Shown one piece after another: positions 55,590 through 62,963 of a stretch of 64,000 nt of DNA. Position 1 is the stretch's first letter, and each line of letters starts with the position of its first letter. The translations under genes were made by a program, and so were the position numbers. A model generated the notes under the pieces. It searched no databases. It was not told the origin of the DNA and saw nothing but the letters and a program-made list of their open reading frames with translations. The stretch comes from Treponema lecithinolyticum ATCC 700332 (GTDB taxonomy: Bacteria; Spirochaetota; Spirochaetia; Treponematales; Treponemataceae): contig KI260564.1 in the NCBI GenBank assembly GCA_000468055.1, forward strand, positions 55,827 through 119,826, in the 5' to 3' direction.

Positions 55590-56983
55590 CTGTAATATAC
55601 GGACTTATTGGTTTAAGTTTTATAGTATTTATTCACGAATTAGGACACTTTATAGCCGCGCGTATATGCGGTGTTACGGTAGAAAGTTTTTCCGTAGGAA
55701 TGGGACCGGTACTGCTGCATAAAAAATGCGGCACAACCGATTACCGCCTGTCGCTAATCCCTTTCGGCGGTTATTGCGGCATGAAAGGTGAAAAATCATT
55801 TCAGCAAGCAATGGAACAAAAACTTGAGCACATTCCCTACGAAGAACACGGATTTTACAGCGTGCACCCTTTGAAACGAGCCTTTATAGCTTTTGCAGGT
55901 CCACTTGCAAATTTTATATTTGCCGTTATGTGCTTATCCTTTATAGCCGCAGTAGGTTACGACTATTATACCTCTGAAAACAAAATCATTACGGCAAACG
56001 AAATATATCCTGAAAGCCGTTCGCGAGCTTTTGAAGCCGGACTACAAACGGGCGACCGTATAACCGCAATAAACGGTAAAAAAACAACCTATTTTTCGGA
56101 CATAGCCGAAACGGTAGCGGTGTCGCCTTTACAAACGCTGCACATCAGCGTCGAAAGAAACGGACAACCGCTCAACTTTGATATTGAACCGGAACTTGAT
56201 AAAACAAGCGGCGCCGGTAAAATAGGCATAATAAGTTGGACAGATCCGGTTATTAGTCAAATTGACGAAGACAGCACTGCTCAAAAAGCAGGACTGCAAA
56301 CGGGCGACCGTATTATTGAAGCGGAAGGAACGGCTATAAACAATACCGCACAGCTGTACAAAATACTCAAAGGATTAACAAGTGCCCGCATATGTTATGA
56401 ACGGTCAGGATCGGTATACGATACGGTTTTAACTGTAGACACGGCGGAAAAATCGGCAAAAAAAATATCCGGTGCACCGCTTGACGGCGCCGCCGGTATT
56501 TTAAGCGGAATAAATTGGAAAGCCAAAAAAGTGTATTCAAAAACCTATGCTTTTTTTCCTGCAATCGTACAGGGGATTAAAGAAACGTGCAGGCTTTTTA
56601 TACTGACAGTTAAAAGCATAAGCTTATTGTTTAGAGGAGTCGATGTAAAACAAGCAGTATCCGGTCCCATAGGGGGTACCGTAATGCTCGGACAAAGCGC
56701 TAAAGAAGGATTTTCCGCAGGTTTTGCCTCAGGTTTGGTAACCCTTTTTAACTTTTTAGCTTTAATCAATGTATCGCTTTTTTTAATGAACCTTTTACCC
56801 ATACCCGTACTCGACGGCAGCACCGTTTTTTTTGCTTTGTTGGAAGCCGTCCGAGGCAAAAACGTAAAACCTGCTACTTTGTATAGAGCGCAGTTTGTAG
56901 GCTTGGCTTTTATTGCACTTATTTTTGCATTCGGTATGTTCGGCGATATAAGCCGTATTATTCAAAACATAAAGAGAGGCTAA
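55586..56983 (+). CDS. rseP: site-2 zinc metalloprotease RseP
   Basis: A 465-residue intramembrane protease. The zinc motif HELGH lies in helix 1 (VFIHELGHFIAARI near residue 11), and the third ligand in NLLPIPVLDGS near 400. Two PDZ domains lie between (about residues 125-205 and 210-290), each with an AGLQTGDRI core. It cuts anti-sigma factors or signal peptides in the membrane. ATGA overlap with dxr. Confidence 0.95.
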   Translation: MTVIYGLIGLSFIVFIHELGHFIAARICGVTVESFSVGMGPVLLHKKCGTTDYRLSLIPFGGYCGMKGEKSFQQAMEQKLEHIPYEEHGFYSVHPLKRAFIAFAGPLANFIFAVMCLSFIAAVGYDYYTSENKIITANEIYPESRSRAFEAGLQTGDRITAINGKKTTYFSDIAETVAVSPLQTLHISVERNGQPLNFDIEPELDKTSGAGKIGIISWTDPVISQIDEDSTAQKAGLQTGDRIIEAEGTAINNTAQLYKILKGLTSARICYERSGSVYDTVLTVDTAEKSAKKISGAPLDGAAGILSGINWKAKKVYSKTYAFFPAIVQGIKETCRLFILTVKSISLLFRGVDVKQAVSGPIGGTVMLGQSAKEGFSAGFASGLVTLFNFLALINVSLFLMNLLPIPVLDGSTVFFALLEAVRGKNVKPATLYRAQFVGLAFIALIFAFGMFGDISRIIQNIKRG

Positions 56984-56987
56984 AACA

Positions 56988-58946
56988 ATGTACAACATCC
57001 GTATTAAGCTATGTGCGGCTTTATTTTTATGTTTCGGCTGTATTGCCGCAGTCAATGCACAAATCACTGTTTCGCCGCAAAGCCACTTCGGCTCGGTAAG
57101 CTGTATGGCATCGGCGCGCACAACACCGTTTGATTTTCCCGTGTACAGCGCTTCGGACGACGGCTTTATTATAAAGTGGACGGCGCCGGAAAACGGAGAG
57201 CATTTTCAAATATCCGATTACCGCATAACAGCGCTTTCCGTTCACCCGAATGGAAACGATATCGCTGTAGTCGAAACCGATGGTTTTTCTTTATACCGCA
57301 TTTCCGTATGGGATTGGAAAAATCAAACTAGAAAATGGGTTAAACGTTTAAACAGTACGGTTTCTTCTTTTGCCTATTCGGCTAAGGGCAGCTTTTTGCT
57401 TATCGGTATGTCCGACACAAACGGCATTGTGTTTATGGATTCTTCAAACGGCCGCATTCTTACGGGAAAATCAAATGAATATGCAGATATGGCTTCATTT
57501 GTTATGACCAGTGCAAGCGAAAATTCATGTATTGTATACTCGCCTGCAGGACAGCTTTCATACCTCAATTTAAAAAACGGAAAGCTTAAAACCGAATGCA
57601 TTATAGAGCCTGATTTAACTCAAACTTGTTTGTTTTCGGATAACATCCTATTTGCCGGTGTAAAAAACGATACTATTTATATTTTCCGCGCCGATACGGG
57701 AGAACTTGAACTAAGCGTACAAGCAAAAAAACCGCTTTTGTGTACTTCTCCTTCCGATAAAAATCTGTATTATGTAGAAACTGATGGTAAAAACATCGTG
57801 TTAAAAATGACGGAAATAGAAAATGGTCGTATAAAACCGCAAGGCTTAATCGTTAAAACCGCATTTTTTGAAAAAAAAGAAAAGCCGACTTCGTTTATAA
57901 AAATAAATGACAGCGTATACATAGGCACCGGCTCTGGCGAGGTATATACATTAGATACACAAGCCGAAACGCAAACTTACGCTGTAAGCACCGTATCGAA
58001 CAGAATATACGATAAAATCTACGATATTGCCGAATACGACGGTTTATTTTATTTTCTTACTTCAAAAACGGTATTTAAATCCTCGTATGAAGACAATACC
58101 GTATACAGTTTTTTTTCGCACAACGGCTACACCGATATAATTCCGCAAGAAAGCACTTTGATACTGTGGGCAAAAAACACAAAAAAACCGGTTTTATCGG
58201 TAAACGAACAAGGTTCACAAACCCTGTTTACCCCTCAGCAAAATATACAAATCCTGCACGTACAGCACGATAAATTGGTATACGTTGAAGGAAGTACAAA
58301 GGTAAAAATATTTGATTTACAAAGCGGCAAAGTATCGCAGCCGTATACGGGTACCGGTATTCAAGATGCCCTGCTGTATACTCCCGAACTTTTATACGTG
58401 GTAAAAAGTGCAGCAAGCAACCCGAAAGGCGCAATTGTACAAGTGGATACAAAAACAAAAGAGACGGTTTCAATAAATACCGAAGCCGATGTAGCTTTTT
58501 CTTTGTCGCAAAACAAAACAGAAAACGGTCCGTTTTACGGTGTTGCACTTTCCGCTGCAAAGTTTTCGGCTGCAAATGCAAACGGTACAAACGGGGGGCA
58601 AGCATCGGCAAAAGGGCAAACCGAAATATTCGCCTACTATCCTGAAACAAAAAAATACAGCCCTATTTTCAGATGGGCTGATGAAGATGCAAATGCGTTT
58701 ACGTGGATACACAACGGCACATTGTTTACCAACGTAGGCAAAATGCACATTCACGCTTACGATATTGCAGAAAGAACGGACACTTTGCTGCAGCGCTCAT
58801 CCGCACTGCCGCTTAAAATAACGGGAACCGAACACATGCTTGCCGTATTGAATAAAGACGGAAGCGTGTCTTGGTATGACGGTGTTACCAAACAGCCTTT
58901 AAAATCATGGTACATAACGAACGAAAACGAATGGTTGGAATTTTAA
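56988..58946 (+). CDS. exported beta-propeller-like protein
   Basis: A 652-residue protein with a signal peptide (cleavage near VNAQI, residue 25). The rest is a long series of beta-strand repeats with WD40/PQQ-like features, for example ASDDGFIIKWTAPENGE, ITALSVHPNGNDIAVVETDG and YADMASFVMTSASENSCIV, and VSWYDGVTKQPLKSWY at the end. It is predicted to form one or two propellers in the periplasm. Four bases after rseP, so it may be a partner or substrate of the protease; that is inference. No named family is assigned. Confidence 0.8.
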   Translation: MYNIRIKLCAALFLCFGCIAAVNAQITVSPQSHFGSVSCMASARTTPFDFPVYSASDDGFIIKWTAPENGEHFQISDYRITALSVHPNGNDIAVVETDGFSLYRISVWDWKNQTRKWVKRLNSTVSSFAYSAKGSFLLIGMSDTNGIVFMDSSNGRILTGKSNEYADMASFVMTSASENSCIVYSPAGQLSYLNLKNGKLKTECIIEPDLTQTCLFSDNILFAGVKNDTIYIFRADTGELELSVQAKKPLLCTSPSDKNLYYVETDGKNIVLKMTEIENGRIKPQGLIVKTAFFEKKEKPTSFIKINDSVYIGTGSGEVYTLDTQAETQTYAVSTVSNRIYDKIYDIAEYDGLFYFLTSKTVFKSSYEDNTVYSFFSHNGYTDIIPQESTLILWAKNTKKPVLSVNEQGSQTLFTPQQNIQILHVQHDKLVYVEGSTKVKIFDLQSGKVSQPYTGTGIQDALLYTPELLYVVKSAASNPKGAIVQVDTKTKETVSINTEADVAFSLSQNKTENGPFYGVALSAAKFSAANANGTNGGQASAKGQTEIFAYYPETKKYSPIFRWADEDANAFTWIHNGTLFTNVGKMHIHAYDIAERTDTLLQRSSALPLKITGTEHMLAVLNKDGSVSWYDGVTKQPLKSWYITNENEWLEF

Positions 58947-58954
58947 GTTTTTAA

Positions 58955-58975
58955 GCTGCCGCTACAGCCGGCAGC
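58955..58975. terminator. GC-rich hairpin in the convergent propeller/mutY gap
   Basis: GCTGCCG (58955-58961) pairs with CGGCAGC (58969-58975) around a seven-base loop. There is no T-tract on either strand, so termination is only a suggestion. Confidence 0.4.
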
Positions 58976-59012
58976 GCTGATGAATGCGCGGAAATTACAC
59001 GGCGCAACCGGT

Positions 59013-59873
59013 TCAGACAATGCGGTAAAGATTTTTATCACAGCTTATTATCTTTTCTGCGACAAGGTCGTACGCGGCTTTTTGCAAAAGTTCGGCGTCT
59101 ATTTTTTCTTTTTTTTGTATATCATACAAAGAAATACCCGTTCCGGCACGGTCGGCATTATCGGTATTTTGCACAAGAGCACGTATAATTGCACCGCGCG
59201 CTTGGCGCAGCGAACCTTTAAAAGGCGATTGTTTGGTATAGTGCCGGCTTTTACGCGACGGGTTTTCAACCTTTTTTTTAAGAACGGCGCCGTAGTCCAT
59301 TAAAGCGTAATACCATTTTTTAGGATTTTTGCGGTACAGCGTTTGTTCTATAAGTTCGAGCAATTCTTTGTCGGCAATACCTTCTTTCGGCACTTCTTTA
59401 TAAAAAAAGAAAAGGTATACCGAGCGGATATTCGTTTCTATAAAAACTTCGGGTTTGTTAAAAGAAAACGTACACACGGCGCGCGCGGTGTACGCTCCTA
59501 TTCCCGGAAGCGCGTCCAATGCATCGGGGGTATCGGGAAAGCTTTTTCCCTGTTTAAGCAAAATGCTTAATGAGGCACACGCTTGCTGCAAAAACCGCGC
59601 ACGGCGATTGTAGCCCAAACCGCTCCACAGCGAAAGCACATCGGCTAAAGATGCTTGTGATAAAGTGTGCACATCGGGAAAGCGCTCAAGCCACGCTGTA
59701 TACTTGGGCAGCACCCGTTCGGTTTGCGTTTGCTGAAGCATAATTTCGGACACCAGTATTTTATACGGATCATCCGTATGACGCCACGGAAAGTCGCGTC
59801 CCTGACGTTCGTAAAAATCCAATATATCGTGCTGGAATTGAGCGATTTGTAAAGGAGAAAGACTATCAGTCAT
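59013..59873 (-). CDS. mutY: MutY-type DNA glycosylase lacking the iron-sulfur cluster
   Basis: A 286-residue HhH-GPD glycosylase. SEIMLQQTQ (Glu43) matches the MutY catalytic block, and ALPGIGAYTARAV (about residues 121-133) is the helix-hairpin-helix. Two oddities: the position of the catalytic Asp in MutY (DGN) is Glu146 here (FIETNIR), and the four Cys that hold the 4Fe-4S cluster after the MDYGA segment are missing. Cluster-less MutY-like proteins are known. It probably removes A opposite 8-oxoG, but specificity is not certain. Its start overlaps the cmk-like gene by eight bases. Confidence 0.82.
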   Translation of the reverse strand: MTDSLSPLQIAQFQHDILDFYERQGRDFPWRHTDDPYKILVSEIMLQQTQTERVLPKYTAWLERFPDVHTLSQASLADVLSLWSGLGYNRRARFLQQACASLSILLKQGKSFPDTPDALDALPGIGAYTARAVCTFSFNKPEVFIETNIRSVYLFFFYKEVPKEGIADKELLELIEQTLYRKNPKKWYYALMDYGAVLKKKVENPSRKSRHYTKQSPFKGSLRQARGAIIRALVQNTDNADRAGTGISLYDIQKKEKIDAELLQKAAYDLVAEKIISCDKNLYRIV

Positions 59874-60441
59874 CGGTACCGCTTGAATGCTCTATTAATT
59901 TTTTTTGTGCTAAACCTTTTAAAATAAGAGACACTATTTGCTCGGGAGTATAACGTTCCGTATCTATAACCAAATCGACATGGGCGTAATCTTCATTATC
60001 TATATTATACAGTTTTTTATAGCGTTCAGAATCTTCTGCATCCCGCATTTTTGTAAAAGCGGCTATTTTTTCCACACTGCCGCCTTCTCTTTTGTGTATG
60101 CGCTTTGCTCTTACGTGCTCGGCTGCCGTAAGGTATACTTTAAAATCGGCTTGTTTAAGCATCCATACTGCAAGGCGCGAGCCTAAAACGCAGGATTTTT
60201 GCAGTGCCAATTCTACTTGCCTCTTGTCGATTTGAGTGTCGAACCAATCGTCGTTTTTTGCTTTTTCTATAATTTGTTCAAGCGTTAAACCTGTTTCTTC
60301 GGAAAGGTTTCTAAAAGTAAAATTAACTACACCTATATTAAGTTTGTCGGCAAGCAGTTTGCACACCGTTGTATTACCGCACCCGCTTTTTCCGGATATG
60401 GCAATGCGCAGCTGCTTTCCGTTACTGATTTTCCAGCTCAT
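59866..60441 (-). CDS. cytidylate kinase-like protein
   Basis: A 191-residue P-loop kinase. The loop is SGKSGCGNTTVCK (about residues 15-27), with Asn where Lys is usual before TT, a form seen in the archaeal/Cytidylate_kin2-like group. HVRAKRIHKREGG near residue 113 forms the lid with its Arg residues. It likely phosphorylates CMP or dCMP. The ATG at 60441 has no Shine-Dalgarno sequence and lies six bases after a -10 box. mutY is co-transcribed. Confidence 0.8.
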   Translation of the reverse strand: MSWKISNGKQLRIAISGKSGCGNTTVCKLLADKLNIGVVNFTFRNLSEETGLTLEQIIEKAKNDDWFDTQIDKRQVELALQKSCVLGSRLAVWMLKQADFKVYLTAAEHVRAKRIHKREGGSVEKIAAFTKMRDAEDSERYKKLYNIDNEDYAHVDLVIDTERYTPEQIVSLILKGLAQKKLIEHSSGTDD

Positions 60442-60447
60442 AAAACG

Positions 60448-60476
60448 AGCATAACAAAAAACAAAGCTTTATTCAA
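60448..60476 (-). promoter_or_regulatory. promoter of the cytidylate kinase-mutY unit, predicted leaderless
   Basis: On the minus strand TTGAAT (60476-60471), 17 bases, TATGCT (60453-60448), then six bases to the ATG. Confidence 0.55.
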
Positions 60477-60492
60477 CGGTATCTGTTATTTC

Positions 60493-60536
60493 ACGGTACA
60501 GTGCTACCGTCTGCCGCACGTTGTCACCGGCAGACG
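60493..60536. terminator. overlapping hairpins at the end of the lipoprotein array
   Basis: CGTCTGCCG (60508-60516) pairs with CGGCAGACG (60528-60536), a perfect nine-pair stem with an 11-base loop. ACGGTA (60493-60498) can instead pair with TACCGT (60505-60510), which shares three bases with the first stem, so the two cannot form together. No T-tract is present. It probably ends transcripts of the array on the minus strand. Confidence 0.5.
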
Positions 60537-60555
60537 ATAGCTCAAAAAGCATTAA

Positions 60556-61425
60556 TTAAGATTCGTTTGGCTCTTTAAAACCTTTTCCATCGTCAGCAGC
60601 CCAAACGTAATCGGCACCTTTCGGCATATCGTTAGAAGGGGCATTACCCATCGCATTTACAATCAGTTTACAGGTAATTTTATTGTCGGAACCGATTTTA
60701 AAATGTACCGTACTTTTTACCTCTTTCCGTTTAAAATCCTTTTTAGAATACGCAGTGCAAACCCATTCAGTTTTTGACTTTTTTTCCCACTGCATGTTTG
60801 TATACCGTGCACTCATCGCTTGAGAATAGCTGATCAATTTATCTTTATCATAAACAACACAGATATCATAAAGATTATGATCGAAATCCAGTTTCCCAAA
60901 ATACGAGCCGTAAAATTGTTTTAGCGTTTCGGCATCGGCAGGATCTATAGACGGCGTCGCGTACGCTATCTTAATACACAGCTTATACATAGTTGATGAG
61001 CCGTTTTCGGTTTTAACTCTGTATTCTCTGTCTTTAATGAACCAATCTTCCAGTTCGCCGCTTTTTTGTTCTTTTGTACCGTTGAACAGTTTTGCATTTG
61101 AGCTGAGTTTAAAGCTTGCTTTAAACTTTCTGTTTCCTTTTTGACCGTCACTCTTTTTATATGCCGCTTCCGGTACTGTTACGGTAATCGTTTTTGTGCT
61201 TTGATCGACCGTACCAATTATGTCGGCGCTCAAAAAATCGTTGAATCTTTTTTCAAACCCGAACGACAGCAACGGTCCGGAAGCATTCGGTAAACCGGAA
61301 CCGTTGTCCGGCGTACCGGTATTGTCAAGCGGACCGGCATTATTTTGACATGAAGTCAATGCGGCAAGCAGTATTCCCATAAAAACAACTGTACATACAG
61401 CTGTACGCTTACTATTTTTTTTCAT
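60556..61425 (-). CDS. array lipoprotein 4: one beta-sandwich repeat plus C-terminal YS-MS domain
   Basis: A 289-residue lipoprotein with lipobox LTSC (Cys26) and a Gly/Asn/Pro-rich linker. Residues about 48-150 form a beta-sandwich repeat (IIGTVDQSTKTITVTVP, then KSGELEDW and a YRVKTENGSSTMYKL end) of the kind grouped with DUF5018-like domains. Residues about 165-289 form the C-terminal domain shared by all four array members, with LKQFYGSYFG and YSQAMSARYTNMQWEK. Last gene of the array. Probably surface-exposed or periplasmic; function unknown. Confidence 0.82.
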   Translation of the reverse strand: MKKNSKRTAVCTVVFMGILLAALTSCQNNAGPLDNTGTPDNGSGLPNASGPLLSFGFEKRFNDFLSADIIGTVDQSTKTITVTVPEAAYKKSDGQKGNRKFKASFKLSSNAKLFNGTKEQKSGELEDWFIKDREYRVKTENGSSTMYKLCIKIAYATPSIDPADAETLKQFYGSYFGKLDFDHNLYDICVVYDKDKLISYSQAMSARYTNMQWEKKSKTEWVCTAYSKKDFKRKEVKSTVHFKIGSDNKITCKLIVNAMGNAPSNDMPKGADYVWAADDGKGFKEPNES

Positions 61426-61437
61426 AACACACTCCTT

Positions 61438-62019
61438 TTATCTGGGTATCGGCTTAAGCATTTTAGGAGAAGCGGAATTGTTTTTATCGTATACGTAATA
61501 GGTTTTGCCGCCCTCGTCAATTTTTTCAACAGCTTTACCTTTGTTAAACGGTCCCGATTTCATACCCATCGGAACAACATATTGCAAAACTTTTAAATTG
61601 CCGCTGCCGTCTTTTAGAAATTTCAAAGCAACCCTTCTGTCTTTCGGAGCGTAATCGGTATCGGTTTTGAGGTATGAACAGCATATCCACATAGATGAAA
61701 CTTTAGCCCAGCGGATGTTTTCATAACCGGAACTCATAGCAACCGAATATACAATAAGTTTATCGTCGCCGATTTCAACACATTGTTGTTTTATTCCGCC
61801 CGGCCAATAACAGCCATATAAGCTTTTAATTTCAGCTTGCTGAGCAGCAGTCAATTCGGATAATTTCTTTTCGACAATATCGTCCGGTATAAACTTTCCG
61901 CTATTGTCCCCCGTTCCGCCGGCAGGCGTTTTTCTACCGGCGGAAAAACCGTTGTTGCAACCGGCGAGCACGGTAAAAAAAACAAGCGATATACAGGCAT
62001 TTAATATAATTTTTTTCAT
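61438..62019 (-). CDS. array lipoprotein 3: C-terminal YS-MS domain only
   Basis: A 193-residue lipoprotein with lipobox LAGC (Cys21), then a short linker and directly the C-terminal domain: LTAAQQAEIKSLYGCYW and VYSVAMSSGYENIRWAK, closing with GGKTYYVYDKNN. It has no beta-sandwich repeat, making it the minimal member. Its domain is closest to that of the 297-residue neighbour (both have AAQQAEIK or ADQQAEIK, and EGGKTYYxYDK). It has a GGAG Shine-Dalgarno sequence. Confidence 0.82.
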   Translation of the reverse strand: MKKIILNACISLVFFTVLAGCNNGFSAGRKTPAGGTGDNSGKFIPDDIVEKKLSELTAAQQAEIKSLYGCYWPGGIKQQCVEIGDDKLIVYSVAMSSGYENIRWAKVSSMWICCSYLKTDTDYAPKDRRVALKFLKDGSGNLKVLQYVVPMGMKSGPFNKGKAVEKIDEGGKTYYVYDKNNSASPKMLKPIPR

Positions 62020-62048
62020 TTTAATTTCTCCGTAAATTCAGCAGCATG

Positions 62049-62942
62049 TTATATCATTCTCGGTTCAAACAGCTTGGGAGATTTTTTAGGATCTTTGTCG
62101 TATGCAGCTTTGTCATAAGTGTAATAGGTTTTACCGCCCTCTTCAAACTTGTCGGGCTCTTTTCCTTTTATATACGGTCCATACGCATCGGTTCCCATCC
62201 GCAAAATCTGATCCCAAACCTTTAACGTACCCTTGTTATCTTTTATAAAAGTAAAGACAATTCTTTTTTCTTCATCATCATTTTCAGCGTATGAAAAGCA
62301 CACCCACATAGAAGACGAAATTCTGCTCCAGCGCAAGTTTGTAAATCCCATGCTCATAAACGCATTGTTTGTGTACACGGCGAGCCTTTCATTGTTAATT
62401 GCAGGGCACTCGGCTTTATTACCGTCGTCCGCCCAATAGTAGCCGTATAAAGTTTTAATTTCGGCTTGCTGATCAGCCGGTAAATCGGAAAACAATTGCT
62501 CTGCAGCTTCTTCCACTTTTACCGTATAGTTTTGCTGTGATCCATCTTCCGCTTTAACGGTGTACGTTACGCCCGCAGCACCGGAAAAATCGTTTTCAGT
62601 TACTCCGCTTTCCTGTTCGACTGCATCGACAAAAAGCTTTGCTTTACTGCTGACTTTAAAAGACACTTTAAGTTTTTTTCTATTCACACCTGTCGCAGCA
62701 GCCGGTACTTTTACCGATACGGTTTTGTTTGTTTCATCGATTCTTCCGTATAGGTCAGCGCGCAATCCGATAATTTTTGCTTCTTCAAGCATAAATTCAA
62801 GTATCTGCTTTTCCGAAGATTTGGGCTGTTCAATATTTCCGCCGGAAGGCGGTTTTACATCGGGCGAACCGTTGTTACAGCCGGTGAGTACGGCTAAAAG
62901 CGTAAAAAAGCATAGGCTCGTAAATACTGTAATTTTTTTCAT
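62049..62942 (-). CDS. array lipoprotein 2: one beta-sandwich repeat plus C-terminal YS-MS domain
   Basis: A 297-residue lipoprotein with lipobox LTGC (Cys22), a Pro/Gly linker, then SSEKQILEF and a repeat (YGRIDETNKTVSVKVP, AVEQESGVTENDF, YTVKAEDGSQQNYTVKVE) at about residues 45-150. The C-terminal domain starts LPADQQAEIKTLYGYYW and has FMSMGFTNLRWSR. AGGAGG lies at good spacing before the ATG. The repeat is nearly the same as the first repeat of the next upstream gene. Confidence 0.85.
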   Translation of the reverse strand: MKKITVFTSLCFFTLLAVLTGCNNGSPDVKPPSGGNIEQPKSSEKQILEFMLEEAKIIGLRADLYGRIDETNKTVSVKVPAAATGVNRKKLKVSFKVSSKAKLFVDAVEQESGVTENDFSGAAGVTYTVKAEDGSQQNYTVKVEEAAEQLFSDLPADQQAEIKTLYGYYWADDGNKAECPAINNERLAVYTNNAFMSMGFTNLRWSRISSSMWVCFSYAENDDEEKRIVFTFIKDNKGTLKVWDQILRMGTDAYGPYIKGKEPDKFEEGGKTYYTYDKAAYDKDPKKSPKLFEPRMI

Positions 62943-62963
62943 TTTAATTCCTCCTAATTAATT

